Below are positions 7,259-16,179 of a stretch of 46,098 bases of DNA, piece by piece. Source of the DNA: Chersky-840 sp036511675 (GTDB taxonomy: Bacteria; Actinomycetota; Acidimicrobiia; Acidimicrobiales; UBA8190). Made by a program: the position numbers and the translations under genes. How positions within the stretch are numbered: the stretch's first letter is position 1; each line of letters starts with the position of its first letter. The stretch lies in assembly GCA_036511675.1 (NCBI GenBank), contig DATCBU010000007.1, positions 1-46,098 of the forward strand, in the 5' to 3' direction. Below the pieces are notes generated by a model that was not told the origin of the DNA, searched no databases, and saw only the letters and a program-made list of their open reading frames with translations.

Positions 7259-7669
7259 GTGACGACAAAGGTCAAGCTCGGCACCCCCCTCTGCCAGAAC
7301 ACGGGCAGGCGCAAGGCGGCGGTGGCCCGCGTGAGGATCCGGCCCGGCCAAGGGAAGATTACGATCAATCGACGGGCCTTCGACGACTACTTCAGCTCCG
7401 CCACGCACCGCATGGTGGTGACCGAGCCCCTGCGGGTCACCAATCTCACCGAGGGATATGACATCGACGCCACCATCGCCGGTGGGGGCGTGTCGGGCCA
7501 GGCCGGCGCCATGCGCCTGGGCATCACCCGCTCGCTGGTCGAGCTCAACCCCGAGCTGCGTGCCATCCTCAAGAAGGCCGGTCTCCTCACGCGCGACGCC
7601 CGCGAGAAGGAGAGCAAGAAGTACGGCCTCAAGAAGGCGCGCAAGGCACCTCAGTACTCCAAGCGGTAG
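7259..7669 (+). CDS. rpsI: 30S ribosomal protein S9
   Basis: This 136-residue protein starts at GTG 7259, contains TGRRKAAVARVRI near the N-terminus, GGGVSGQAGAMRLGI in the middle and ends KKARKAPQYSKR. The long C-terminal tail ending in KR reaches the P-site tRNA anticodon loop. ACAGGAACCAGG upstream includes an AGGA that can act as ribosome site. It pairs with rplM as in nearly all bacteria and is followed after six bases by glmM, a standard actinobacterial order. Confidence 0.97.
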   Translation: MTTKVKLGTPLCQNTGRRKAAVARVRIRPGQGKITINRRAFDDYFSSATHRMVVTEPLRVTNLTEGYDIDATIAGGGVSGQAGAMRLGITRSLVELNPELRAILKKAGLLTRDAREKESKKYGLKKARKAPQYSKR

Positions 7670-7675
7670 CGGATC

Positions 7676-9037
7676 GTGGGCCTGCGGTTCGGCACGGACG
7701 GCATTCGCGGAGTCGCCAACGCAGAGTTGGGTGCCGAGTTGGTCATGGCCCTGGGGCGCGCCGCGGCCCGGGCCCTCCCCGCCCGGTGTTTCCTGGTCGG
7801 GCGTGACACCCGGCGATCGGGCCCGATGCTGCAGGCCGCGTTGTCGGCGGGGATGGCGAGCGAGGGAGCCGACGTCATCGACGTGGGCGTGCTTCCCACC
7901 CCCGGTGTGGCGTGGTTGGCGGCCGAGCGCGGCTACCCCGCGGCGGTGGTCTCGGCCTCGCACAACCCCTTCGCCGACAACGGCATCAAGCTCTTCGCCG
8001 CCGGTGGCCTGAAGCTGCCCGATCCCACCGAGACCGCCATCGAGGTGGAGCTCGAACGAGTGCTGGCGGCGGCGGGACCACCGTGGCGGGCCCCGGTGGG
8101 CCACGGGGTGGGCACGGTGTCGGTCGACACCAGCGCCCGGGACGGGTATGTCGAACATCTCGTGGGTGTGCTCGACGGGCGCGACCTCTCGGGCCTGCGC
8201 GTGGTGGTGGACTGCGCCAACGGCGCCGCGTCGGTGGTGGCCCCCGAGGTCCTGGCTCGTCTCGGTGCGGAGGTACACGCCATCGCCCACGAGCCCGACG
8301 GCTCCAACATCAACGACGGATGTGGCTCGACCCATCCCGAGTCGCTGGCGGCCGAAGTCGTGGCCCGGGCCGCGCATCTGGGGCTGGCTCTGGACGGGGA
8401 CGCCGATCGGTTGCTGGCCGTCGACCACACCGGGGCGATGACCACGGGGGACGAGCTGGTCTCGTTGTTCGCCACCGATCTGGCCGGCCGGGGCCGGCTC
8501 GCCGGCAACACCGTCGTGGTGACGGTCATGACCAACCTCGGCTTCCGCCTCGCCATGGCCGAGCGCGGCATCACCGTGCGCGAGACCCAGGTGGGGGACC
8601 GGTATGTCCTCGAGGAGCTCAACGCGCACGGGCTCACGCTGGGCGGTGAGCAGTCGGGGCACATCGTGTTCCGCGAGCTGGCGACGACGGGAGACGGGGT
8701 GCTCACCGGTGTCCTGCTGCTCGACCTCGTGAAGCGCTCCGGGGCATCGTTCGCGGCGTTGGCGCACGGGTCGATGCAACGGCTTCCCCAGGTGCTGCTC
8801 AACGTGGTGGCGCCCCGGCCCGACCAGACCGTGGCCTCGCCGGCGGTGCAGGCCGAGGTGGTGGCGGTGCAGACCCGGCTCGGCGGGCGCGGGCGCGTGC
8901 TGCTGCGGGCCAGCGGGACCGAGCCCCTGGTCCGGGTGATGGTGGAGGCCGAGAACATCGAGGCGGCGCAGGCCGCCGCGCAGCGCCTGTGCAGCGTGGT
9001 GGAGAAGGCCCTGGTGGCTTCGGAGGCCCCCAAGTAG
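7676..9037 (+). CDS. glmM: Phosphoglucosamine mutase
   Basis: GlmM isomerises glucosamine-6-phosphate to glucosamine-1-phosphate on the way to UDP-GlcNAc. The 453-residue length is normal. FGTDGIRGVAN marks the N-terminus; the phosphoserine loop is SASHNPFADNGIK with Ser95; the metal loop is DGDADR; the sugar-binding loop is GEQSGH; and the phosphate-binding loop is RASGTEPLVRVM. It starts at GTG six bases after rpsI, so it may be carried on the rplM-rpsI transcript. The substrate is made by glmS, the next gene. Confidence 0.96.
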   Translation: MGLRFGTDGIRGVANAELGAELVMALGRAAARALPARCFLVGRDTRRSGPMLQAALSAGMASEGADVIDVGVLPTPGVAWLAAERGYPAAVVSASHNPFADNGIKLFAAGGLKLPDPTETAIEVELERVLAAAGPPWRAPVGHGVGTVSVDTSARDGYVEHLVGVLDGRDLSGLRVVVDCANGAASVVAPEVLARLGAEVHAIAHEPDGSNINDGCGSTHPESLAAEVVARAAHLGLALDGDADRLLAVDHTGAMTTGDELVSLFATDLAGRGRLAGNTVVVTVMTNLGFRLAMAERGITVRETQVGDRYVLEELNAHGLTLGGEQSGHIVFRELATTGDGVLTGVLLLDLVKRSGASFAALAHGSMQRLPQVLLNVVAPRPDQTVASPAVQAEVVAVQTRLGGRGRVLLRASGTEPLVRVMVEAENIEAAQAAAQRLCSVVEKALVASEAPK

Positions 9038-9092
9038 GAACGGGAGCACTCCCCCGAGGTCGCGGCGGTCCCGCCCGAGGTCGACGACCCCG

Positions 9093-9105
9093 TAGCCTTG
9101 GGGCC
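9093..9105 (+). promoter_or_regulatory. Candidate leaderless promoter of glmS
   Basis: TAGCCT (9093-9098) ends seven bases before the glmS ATG and no Shine-Dalgarno is present. Transcription would start at or next to the A of ATG. It is one of nine such sites in this window. Confidence 0.5.
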
Positions 9106-10962
9106 ATGTGCGGCATCATCGGAGCCACCGGCGGTGACGAAGTCCTGGACGTCCTGCTCCGGGGGCTCGAGCGCCTCGAATACCGCGGCTACGACTCGGC
9201 CGGCGTGGCCTTGCAGTCCGCCGGGGTCCTGTGGCGGGCCCGCGCCGCCACCGGGACGCGGTCGCTCGAGGACCTGCGCAAGGTCGTCGAAGACGGCCCG
9301 GGATCTGTCGCCGCCGGCATCGGCCATACCCGCTGGGCTACGCACGGGCACCCCACCGAGACCAACGCCCACCCCATCCTCGACTGCAGCGGGAACGTCG
9401 CCGTCGTGCACAACGGGATCATCGAGAACTGGCGGGAGCTGGCCGAGCAGCTGCGCGGCGAGGGACACGCTTTTGTGACCGACACCGACACCGAGGTACT
9501 CGCCCATCTCGTCGAGAGGGAGCTCTCGGGCGGCTCTTCGCTGCCCGACGCCGTGCGCGCCACGTTGCGCGAAGTGCGCGGCGCCTTCGCCCTGGCGGTC
9601 ATGTGCGCCGGCGAGCCCGGCACCATCGTGGCGGGGCGCCGGGTGTCGCCGCTCATCATCGGCATGGGCGAGGGCGACTCGGGCGAGGGCCTGCTCGCCT
9701 CGGACATCCCCGCCCTGCTGGGCCGGACGCGACGGTTCTGGGTCCTCGACGACGATCAGGTCGTCATCCTGCGTCCGGGCTCGATGCTGGTCACGACCCT
9801 GCAGGGCAAAGAGGTCGAGCCCAAAGAGCTCCACGTCGAATGGGATCTCGAGGCGGCGGAGAAGGGCGGGTACCCCGACTTCATGGGCAAGGAGATCCAC
9901 GAGCAACCCCGTGCCATCGCCGACACCCTGCTCGGTCGGCTGCTGCCCGACGGGACCGTCGAGCTCGACGAGTGCCGGATCACCGACGACGAGCTGCGCC
10001 AGGTCAACAAGGTGTTCGTGGTGGCCTGCGGGTCGAGCTACCACGCCGGCATGGTGGCCAAGTACGCCATCGAGAGCCTGGCGCGACTGCCGACCGAGAT
10101 CGACATCGCCTCGGAGTTCCGCTACCGCGATCCTGTGCTCGACGAACGGACGCTGGTGGTGGGGGTGAGCCAGTCGGGCGAGACCATCGACACCCTCCAG
10201 GCCATGCGCGAGGCTCGGCAGTGGGACGCCAAGATCCTGGTCATCTCCAACGTCGTGGACTCGTCGATGGCCCGGGAGGCCGACGGCGTCCTCTACACGC
10301 GGGCCGGCCCCGAGGTGGGCGTGGCCGCCACCAAGACGCACCTGACCCAGATCGTGGCGCTCGAGCTGCTGGCGCTGTACCTGGCCCAGTTGCGGGGGTT
10401 CGAGAAGCCCGCCGACGCCCGCGTGCTGTTCCACGACCTGGCCCGGCTGCCCGAGCTGGTGCAGCGGTCTCTTACTCCCGAGCGCGAGGCCGAGGTGGCC
10501 GCCATCGCCGGCAAGTTCACCGACACCCGCGACTTCTTCTTCCTGGGACGCCACGTGGGGTTCCCGGTGGCGCTCGAGGGTGCGCTGAAGCTCAAGGAGA
10601 TCTCCTACATGCGGGCCGAGGGCTACCCCGCCGGCGAGCTCAAGCACGGCCCGATCGCGCTGATCGTGCCGGGCACCGTGGTCGTCGGTGTGGCCACCCG
10701 CACCCATTTGTGGGCGAAGATGATGGGCAACGTGGCCGAGGTCCGCGCCCGCGGCGCCACCGTCGTGCTCGTCGCCAACGAGGAGGACAACGACACCGCG
10801 GCACAGGCGGACGAGGTCTTGTGGGTGCCGAGGACCCACCCGCTCTTCGCCCCCGTGCTCGACGTGGTCCCCCTGCAGCTGTTCGCGTACCACATCGCCC
10901 GGTTGCACGGCCATAACGTCGACCGGCCCCGCAACCTGGCCAAAACCGTCACGGTGGAGTGA
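9106..10962 (+). CDS. glmS: Glutamine--fructose-6-phosphate aminotransferase (isomerizing)
   Basis: GlmS makes glucosamine-6-phosphate from fructose-6-phosphate and glutamine, the committed step to peptidoglycan amino sugars. The 618-residue protein begins MCGIIGATGG; Cys2 becomes the N-terminal nucleophile of the glutaminase domain (about 1-225). Two SIS sugar-isomerase domains follow (GSSYHAG and SQSGETIDT in the first) and the end NLAKTVTVE is diagnostic. The ATG at 9106 is chosen because the Cys must follow it; the upstream open frame is noise. I see no glmS ribozyme. The stop overlaps acpS as GTGA. Confidence 0.97.
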   Translation: MCGIIGATGGDEVLDVLLRGLERLEYRGYDSAGVALQSAGVLWRARAATGTRSLEDLRKVVEDGPGSVAAGIGHTRWATHGHPTETNAHPILDCSGNVAVVHNGIIENWRELAEQLRGEGHAFVTDTDTEVLAHLVERELSGGSSLPDAVRATLREVRGAFALAVMCAGEPGTIVAGRRVSPLIIGMGEGDSGEGLLASDIPALLGRTRRFWVLDDDQVVILRPGSMLVTTLQGKEVEPKELHVEWDLEAAEKGGYPDFMGKEIHEQPRAIADTLLGRLLPDGTVELDECRITDDELRQVNKVFVVACGSSYHAGMVAKYAIESLARLPTEIDIASEFRYRDPVLDERTLVVGVSQSGETIDTLQAMREARQWDAKILVISNVVDSSMAREADGVLYTRAGPEVGVAATKTHLTQIVALELLALYLAQLRGFEKPADARVLFHDLARLPELVQRSLTPEREAEVAAIAGKFTDTRDFFFLGRHVGFPVALEGALKLKEISYMRAEGYPAGELKHGPIALIVPGTVVVGVATRTHLWAKMMGNVAEVRARGATVVLVANEEDNDTAAQADEVLWVPRTHPLFAPVLDVVPLQLFAYHIARLHGHNVDRPRNLAKTVTVE

Positions 10963-11372
10963 ACGCGCCCCGCCGCGATCTCGGGGTGGGGGGCGTCCGT
11001 GGTATCGGCGTCGACGCCGTCGACGTGGTGCGGTTCCGGCACGTCCTCGAGCGCCGTCCGGGCATCGTGCACCGCTTGTTCACCGACGCCGAGCGCGCCT
11101 ACGCCGGTGCCAGCCGTGACCCCGGTCCCCGCCTGGCCGTCCGCTTCGCCGCCAAAGAGGCGGTGTTGAAGGCACTCGGCGTCGGTGTGGGGGCGGCGGG
11201 GTTCCGAGACGTCGAGGTCGTCCGGGCCGAGAACGGCGAGCCGGGTCTGTCGTTGTCGGGGCGGGCCGCGGCGCTGAGCGCGCGTCGTGGGGTGCGCCGG
11301 TGGCACCTGTCGCTGACCCACACCGATTCCGTGGCCGTCGCCACCGTGATCGCCGAGGGACCGGCATCGTGA
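10959..11372 (+). CDS. acpS: Holo-[acyl-carrier-protein] synthase
   Basis: AcpS transfers the phosphopantetheine arm from CoA to acyl carrier protein. The 137-residue protein has both family motifs: GIGVDAVDVVRF with the Mg-binding Asp19, and RFAAKEAVLKALG. The C-terminal HLSLTHTDSVAVATVIAE completes the fold. It begins at GTG 10959 inside the glmS stop and its own stop overlaps the next start, so it sits in a chain of coupled genes. acpS next to the NAD(P)HX repair gene and alr is a common actinobacterial order. Confidence 0.95.
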   Translation: MNAPRRDLGVGGVRGIGVDAVDVVRFRHVLERRPGIVHRLFTDAERAYAGASRDPGPRLAVRFAAKEAVLKALGVGVGAAGFRDVEVVRAENGEPGLSLSGRAAALSARRGVRRWHLSLTHTDSVAVATVIAEGPAS

Positions 11373-12751
11373 AGCCGGTCCTGCGCGTGGACGAGATGCG
11401 CGCCGTCGATGCCGCCGCGCTCGAGCAGGTGTCGGAGCAGACCCTGGTGGAGCGGGCCGGGACGGCCGTCTCGACATGGGCGGTGCGCATGCTGGGCGGC
11501 ACCTACGGGCGCCATGTGGTGGTGGTGGCGGGCAAGGGCAACAACGGCGCCGACGGGCTGGTGGCGGCGGCCCGGCTGCGGCGCCGCGGCGCCCGGGTGA
11601 CCGTGGTCGAGGCCGGCGACGCCCCCGATCGCATCGGGACGGCCGGGACCGTCGACCTCGTGATCGACGCCGCCTACGGGACGGGTTTCCGTGGCACCTA
11701 CCGGGCCCCGGCCGTGCCCACCGGCGTGCCCGTGCTGGCGGTCGACATCCCCTCGGGTGTCGACGGGGACAGCGGCGAGGCGTGCGGGGAGCCGCTGCGC
11801 GCCGATCTCACCGTCACCTTCGCCGCGCTCAAGACGGGCCTCCTCCAAGGGGACGGCCCCCTGCTGGCGGGACGCGTGGAGGTGGTCGACATCGGCCTCG
11901 ACGTGAGCGGGGCCACTATGTGGGTGATCGAGGACGCCGATGTGCCCCGTTTGCTGAGGCCACGACCACGGGACGCGCACAAGTGGCAGTCGGCGGTGGC
12001 CGTGGTGGCGGGGTCGCCGGGCATGACGGGCGCGGCCGGACTCTGCGCCCGCGCCGCCTACCGCGCCGGGGCGGGGATGGTCCGTGTGGGCATCCCCGGT
12101 GGCGATCCCTCCGATCTCCCCGTCAGCGAAGCGGTCGGGGCCCCCTTGGCGTCGGCGGGTTGGGCTGGCGACGCGCTGGTCATGTCCGAGCGGTGCCGGG
12201 CGCTGGTGGTCGGTCCCGGGCTTGGCCGGGCCGACACCACGGTGGCCGATGTACGCGACGTCGTGGCGCGGGCCACGGTGCCCACGGTGGTGGACGCGGA
12301 CGGCCTCTATGCGCTGGGCACGGGAGACGCCATCGGCGCCGTGGTGGGCGCCGCCCCCGGCACGCCGACGGTCCTCACCCCCCACGACGGAGAGTTCGCC
12401 CGGCTGGCCGGTGCTCCCCCGGGCATCGACCGGATCAGCGCGGCGTGCGCGTTGGCACGGCGGTGCGGTGCCCTGGTCTTGCTCAAGGGGCCGACCACGG
12501 TGGTGGCCGAGCCGACGGGGAGCGTGCTGTTGGCCACGGCCGGGTCGCCTCGGCTGGCTACGGCGGGTACCGGCGACGTGCTCTCGGGTGTCATCGGGGC
12601 GTTCATGGCCCGAGGGGTGCACACGCAGCACGCCGCCGCCCTGGCCGCGCACGTCCACGGCCGGGCCGCCGAGCTCGGCCCTCCCGAAGGCCTGGTGGCG
12701 GGAGACCTCGCCGAGCTCCTGGGCACGTGGCTGTCGGGGATCGGCCCATGA
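11369..12751 (+). CDS. nnr: Bifunctional NAD(P)H-hydrate epimerase / ADP-dependent dehydratase
   Basis: This 460-residue fusion repairs hydrated NADH and NADPH. The N-terminal YjeF epimerase domain (about 1-195) has GKGNNGADG at 55-63 and VDIPSGVDGDSG near 124. The C-terminal ribokinase-like dehydratase domain (about 200-460) has HKWQSAVAVVAGS (usual HKG.. replaced by HKWQ), VLTPHDGEFARL and the nucleotide/catalytic loop GTGDVLSGVI near residue 400. The GTG start overlaps the acpS stop and the stop overlaps alr (ATGA). It is one of the longest coupled runs in the window. Confidence 0.93.
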   Translation: MKPVLRVDEMRAVDAAALEQVSEQTLVERAGTAVSTWAVRMLGGTYGRHVVVVAGKGNNGADGLVAAARLRRRGARVTVVEAGDAPDRIGTAGTVDLVIDAAYGTGFRGTYRAPAVPTGVPVLAVDIPSGVDGDSGEACGEPLRADLTVTFAALKTGLLQGDGPLLAGRVEVVDIGLDVSGATMWVIEDADVPRLLRPRPRDAHKWQSAVAVVAGSPGMTGAAGLCARAAYRAGAGMVRVGIPGGDPSDLPVSEAVGAPLASAGWAGDALVMSERCRALVVGPGLGRADTTVADVRDVVARATVPTVVDADGLYALGTGDAIGAVVGAAPGTPTVLTPHDGEFARLAGAPPGIDRISAACALARRCGALVLLKGPTTVVAEPTGSVLLATAGSPRLATAGTGDVLSGVIGAFMARGVHTQHAAALAAHVHGRAAELGPPEGLVAGDLAELLGTWLSGIGP

Positions 12752-13968
12752 GCGACGCCGATGTTCGCCACGACACCCGTGCCGTCCCGGCGGGAGTGGG
12801 GTCGCGCCCGGTGTGGGCCGAGGTCGACCTGGGTGCGGTCCGCCACAACGCCTCCCTGCTGCGCGCCGCGGCCGCACCGGCGGCGCTGTGTGCGGTGGTG
12901 AAGGCCGACGGCTACGGCCATGGCGCGGTGGCGGTGGCCCGGGCCGCGCTGGCAGGTGGTGCCACGTGGTTGGCGGTGGCGACACCCGAAGAGGGACTGC
13001 ACCTGCGCCGGGCCGGGATGGGCGTTCCGGTGCTCGTCTTGTCCGAGCCCCCTCCCGAGGCCATGGCCGACGTCGTCGGACACGGGCTCACGCCGACGCT
13101 GTACTCGGGCCCCGCTGTGGCGGCCGCCGCCGCGGCCTCGAGGCGCGCCGGGGTGGTGACCGATGTCCATGTGAAGGTGGACACCGGCATGCACCGCGTC
13201 GGCGTGGCGCCCGACGACCTGCTCGAGGTGGTGGGGGCGCTGTCGAAAGAGCCGTGGCTTCGCTTTGCTGCCTTGTGGACCCATTTCCCCGTGGCCGACG
13301 GGGTGGCCGGTGAGGACCGGTCCTTCACCGAGGCGCAGCTGCACCGCCTTCAAGAGGCCCGCGGCGTCCTGGCGGGCGCCGGGCTCGCCCCGCCCATGGT
13401 GCACGCTGCCAATTCGGCCGGCGCGCTCGCCTACCCCGCGGCACGCCTGGACATGGTGCGGTGCGGGATCGCCCTGTACGGGGTGTCGCCGTTCCCGGTG
13501 CTCGACCCCAGGTTGGCGTCGGTGATGGATGACACCGGCGCCATGGGACTGCGTCCGGTGCTGTCGCTGCGGGCCAAGGTGGGGCTGGTGCGCCGGCTCG
13601 ACGCCGACGAGCGGCCCTCCTACGGCCGCCTCTACGGACTGCGCGTCGCCTCGACGGTGGCCACGGTTCCCCTCGGCTACGCCGACGGCGTCCCCCGGCG
13701 CTACTTCACCGAGGGCGGTACGGTCCTGGTGGGCGGCCGCCGGTGCCCTCTGGCCGGGATGGTCACGATGGACCAGATCGTGGTGGACTGCGGCCCGGAT
13801 GCGGACGTGGCGGTGGGTGACGACGTGGTGCTCATAGGTCGACAAGGCACCGAGGCACTCACGGCGACGGACTGGGCCGAGGTGCTCGGCACCATCGCCC
13901 ATGAAGTGTTCTGCGGCATCGGTGCACGGGTGCCGCGCGTCGTGGTCGAGGGGGAGGGTCACCAGTGA
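12748..13968 (+). CDS. alr: Alanine racemase
   Basis: Alr interconverts L- and D-alanine for peptidoglycan using PLP. Lys52 in VVKADGYGHG is the PLP lysine, and the Tyr of the VPLGYADGVPR segment near residue 310 and RCGIALYGV are conserved active-site parts. The 406-residue length is slightly above average because of a 20-residue non-conserved N-terminus. The ATG overlaps the preceding stop (ATGA) and the stop overlaps the hydrolase start (GTGA). With glmM and glmS it makes this block a cell-wall precursor cluster. Confidence 0.96.
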   Translation: MSDADVRHDTRAVPAGVGSRPVWAEVDLGAVRHNASLLRAAAAPAALCAVVKADGYGHGAVAVARAALAGGATWLAVATPEEGLHLRRAGMGVPVLVLSEPPPEAMADVVGHGLTPTLYSGPAVAAAAAASRRAGVVTDVHVKVDTGMHRVGVAPDDLLEVVGALSKEPWLRFAALWTHFPVADGVAGEDRSFTEAQLHRLQEARGVLAGAGLAPPMVHAANSAGALAYPAARLDMVRCGIALYGVSPFPVLDPRLASVMDDTGAMGLRPVLSLRAKVGLVRRLDADERPSYGRLYGLRVASTVATVPLGYADGVPRRYFTEGGTVLVGGRRCPLAGMVTMDQIVVDCGPDADVAVGDDVVLIGRQGTEALTATDWAEVLGTIAHEVFCGIGARVPRVVVEGEGHQ

Positions 13969-15056
13969 GCGACAGCAGACCGCTGTACCGGAGCCGGGTG
14001 GTTCGGGGCGTGGCCGCCGGCACCGGGGCGGCGCTGGCGGCGGGATGGGCGGCACAGCACCGTCTGGTGGCCCGCACCAAGGCGACCCCCGACGACATCG
14101 CCACCGAGGGCCTCACCGTCCCCGCCGACTGCACCAGCCACGTCGTCGACGCCGACGACGGAGGTCGTATCCACGTCATCGAGCGCGGCGAGGGGTCTCC
14201 GGTCGTGCTCCTCCACGGCTTCATGCTCAGCGCGACGCTGTGGGCGCACCAATTGCGCGACCTCGCCGAGCACCACCGGGTCATCGCACCCGATCTGCGG
14301 GGCCACGGCTCGTCGGTGGAGGGCGCGGCGGGCTTCTCCATGGTGGGCACCTCGGGCGCGGTGGACGAGTTGCGCGCCGAGGTCCGTATGGCCGAAGCCC
14401 AACAGGGATCTCCCGCCGTGCGCCGCATGGCCATGGACGTGCGCAGCGTCCTGGCCGCCCTCGACGTCGAGCACGCGCTGGTGGTGGGGCACTCGATGGG
14501 CGGCATGGTGGCGCTGCAGATGGCGCACGACACCCCCGCCGAGGAGCTGCACCGTCGCGTGGCGGGCCTGGCCCTGGTGTCGACGACCGGCGGCCCCTTC
14601 TCGCGCCTGCCGGGGTTCGGGGGCATGGCGCGCCTGGCCGGCCCGGTCTCGGCCCGGGCCATGGGGTTGGCGGACCGGTGGGGTGTGCGCACCGTGGCCT
14701 CGCCCGACGTGCGCTGGTGGCTCACCCGGGTGGGGTTCGGGGCCGAGGCGCCGCCGGCCCAGGTCCGCTTCGTCGAGGGGCTGCACCTGGCCACGTCGTC
14801 GAAGACCGTGGCCGAGCTGCTCCCGGCCCTGGCGCTGTTCGACCTTTCGTCCTGGCTCGGGTCGCTCGATCTCCCCGTGCTCGTGGTGGTCGGTTCCAAC
14901 GACCGCCTCACGCCGCCGCGTCATGCCCAGCGCACCGCGGCGGCGTTGCCTCATTCCGAGCTGGTCGAGCTCCCCCGGTGCGGGCACATGCCCATGATCG
15001 AGCGTCGCCGCGAGTTCACCCGGCTCATCGAGGAGTTCGCCGTCAAGATCGGCTGA
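13965..15056 (+). CDS. Alpha/beta-hydrolase with N-terminal membrane segment
   Basis: The 363-residue protein has one hydrophobic N-terminal segment (about residues 12-30, Ala/Gly-rich) that may anchor it or act as a signal. The hydrolase fold follows: VVLLHGF (oxyanion region), nucleophile elbow GHSMGG near 174-179, Asp in VGSNDRLTP and His in CGHMPMIE near the end. Substrate is unknown; it could be an esterase or lipase acting on lipids. It is coupled to alr through a GTGA overlap. An alpha/beta hydrolase between alr and tsaE is a conserved actinobacterial neighbour. Confidence 0.88.
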   Translation: MSDSRPLYRSRVVRGVAAGTGAALAAGWAAQHRLVARTKATPDDIATEGLTVPADCTSHVVDADDGGRIHVIERGEGSPVVLLHGFMLSATLWAHQLRDLAEHHRVIAPDLRGHGSSVEGAAGFSMVGTSGAVDELRAEVRMAEAQQGSPAVRRMAMDVRSVLAALDVEHALVVGHSMGGMVALQMAHDTPAEELHRRVAGLALVSTTGGPFSRLPGFGGMARLAGPVSARAMGLADRWGVRTVASPDVRWWLTRVGFGAEAPPAQVRFVEGLHLATSSKTVAELLPALALFDLSSWLGSLDLPVLVVVGSNDRLTPPRHAQRTAAALPHSELVELPRCGHMPMIERRREFTRLIEEFAVKIG

Positions 15057-15084
15057 CCCCGGCGGCCGGGCCTGCTTCCGGCGA

Positions 15085-15097
15085 TACCATGCGGCCG
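15085..15097 (+). promoter_or_regulatory. Candidate leaderless promoter of the uracil-DNA glycosylase / t6A unit
   Basis: TACCAT (15085-15090) ends seven bases before GTG 15098; no Shine-Dalgarno is present. If it is used, the in-frame ATG at 15089 lies inside the -10 element and cannot be the start. Confidence 0.45.
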
Positions 15098-15661
15098 GTG
15101 GGCACCTTGGCCGATCTCCAGACCGAGGCCCTGGCCTGCACGCGCTGCGCGCTGGCGTCGGGCCGGACCCAGGTGGTGTTCGGGGTGGGCGACCCCGCCG
15201 CGTCGCTCATGTTCGTGGGGGAAGGGCCCGGGCGCGAGGAGGACCTGGTCGGAGAGCCCTTCGTCGGCCGGTCCGGGAAGCTGCTCGACAAGCTCCTGCA
15301 TCAGGAGATTGGCCTGGAACGGAGCCAGTGCTACATCGCCAACGTGGTGAAATGCCGCCCCCCCGGGAACCGCGACCCGCTCCCCGACGAGATCGCGTCG
15401 TGCCGTCCCTACCTCGAGGCCCAGATCGAGCTGATCTCGCCTCGCGTCGTGGTCACCCTCGGGAACTTCGCCACCCGCCTCCTGCTCGACACGAGCGAGG
15501 GCATCCGCAAGCTGCGCGGGCGCGCCTATCCGTTCCGCGCTGGACAGCTGGTCCCGACGTACCATCCGGCCGCCGGTCTGCGGGGTGGGGCCGAGGTGGT
15601 GGCGGAGATGCGCGCCGACTTCGTGCGGGCCAAGCTGCTCCTGGCCGGCGATCGATCGTGA
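15098..15661 (+). CDS. Type-4 (Fe-S) uracil-DNA glycosylase
   Basis: This 187-residue enzyme removes uracil from DNA. From GTG 15098, four cysteines C14, C17, C86 and C102 match the 4Fe-4S cluster spacing of family 4. The catalytic/uracil motif is GEGPGREED, and the C-terminal loop is YHPAAGLRG. The family-X KRRIH insertion that carries a covalent His is absent. An ATG at 15089 adds three residues and is the conventional choice; I prefer GTG because of the -10 element overlapping that ATG. Its stop overlaps tsaE as GTGA, making it the head of the t6A gene run. Confidence 0.9.
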   Translation: MGTLADLQTEALACTRCALASGRTQVVFGVGDPAASLMFVGEGPGREEDLVGEPFVGRSGKLLDKLLHQEIGLERSQCYIANVVKCRPPGNRDPLPDEIASCRPYLEAQIELISPRVVVTLGNFATRLLLDTSEGIRKLRGRAYPFRAGQLVPTYHPAAGLRGGAEVVAEMRADFVRAKLLLAGDRS

Positions 15662-16179
15662 GCCCGGCCACCGGGGACCACGCCCCGGTGCGGCTGCGGA
15701 CCGACTCGGCGGACGACACCCGTGCCCTCGGCGCCGCCTTGGCCCGGGGGTTGCGTCCGGGCGACGTCGTGCTCCTGGCGGGAGACCTGGGGGCGGGGAA
15801 GACCACTTTGGCCCAGGGGATCGGGGTGGGCCTGGGGGTCGCCGACCACGTCACGAGCCCCACGTTCACCCTGGTGCGCTCGTACCCCTGCCCGGGGTCC
15901 CCGACGATACGGACCCTGGTGCACGCCGATCTGTACCGCCTCGACACCACGGGTGAGGTGGTGGACCTCGCCCTGGCGGAATTGGTGGAGGACGACGCCG
16001 TGGCCGTGGTGGAGTGGGGGGACGTGGCCGAGCCCGTGCTCGGCGGCGATGCCATCTCGGTGCGCCTCGCCCCCGGGCCGATCGACGACGAGCGATGGGT
16101 CACGATCGGCGTCACCGGGTCGGCGGCCCCGCGACGCGGCGAGCTCGACGGGCTCGTGGCGAAGTGGGCGACGCCATGA
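15658..16179 (+). CDS. tsaE: tRNA t6A biosynthesis ATPase TsaE
   Basis: TsaE is the ATPase that resets the TsaB-TsaD complex during N6-threonylcarbamoyl-adenosine formation at position 37 of ANN-decoding tRNAs. The 173-residue protein has Walker A GDLGAGKTT at 42-50, SPTFTLV, HADLYRL and VEWGD. The N-terminal 15 residues and the last 25 are not conserved. It starts with GTG inside the previous stop and ends in an ATGA overlap with tsaB. Confidence 0.95.
   Translation: MSPATGDHAPVRLRTDSADDTRALGAALARGLRPGDVVLLAGDLGAGKTTLAQGIGVGLGVADHVTSPTFTLVRSYPCPGSPTIRTLVHADLYRLDTTGEVVDLALAELVEDDAVAVVEWGDVAEPVLGGDAISVRLAPGPIDDERWVTIGVTGSAAPRRGELDGLVAKWATP

Noticed and set aside
7007..9049. 680-residue minus-strand open frame across rplM, rpsI and glmM
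   Set aside because: It covers three certain genes, has no recognisable domain, and its composition is that of antisense third-position bias.
9106..9180. glmS ribozyme
   Set aside because: That element is a Bacillota feature upstream of glmS; the 68-base gap here is too short and lacks its conserved core, and glmS appears leaderless.
7933..10914. 993-residue minus-strand open frame across glmM and glmS
   Set aside because: Low-complexity shadow composition, no ribosome site and complete overlap with two core genes.
15089..15097. ATG 15089 as start of the uracil glycosylase
   Set aside because: It overlaps the TACCAT -10 hexamer, so it would be absent from a transcript made from that promoter; GTG 15098 fits better. 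Not excluded if transcription comes from upstream.
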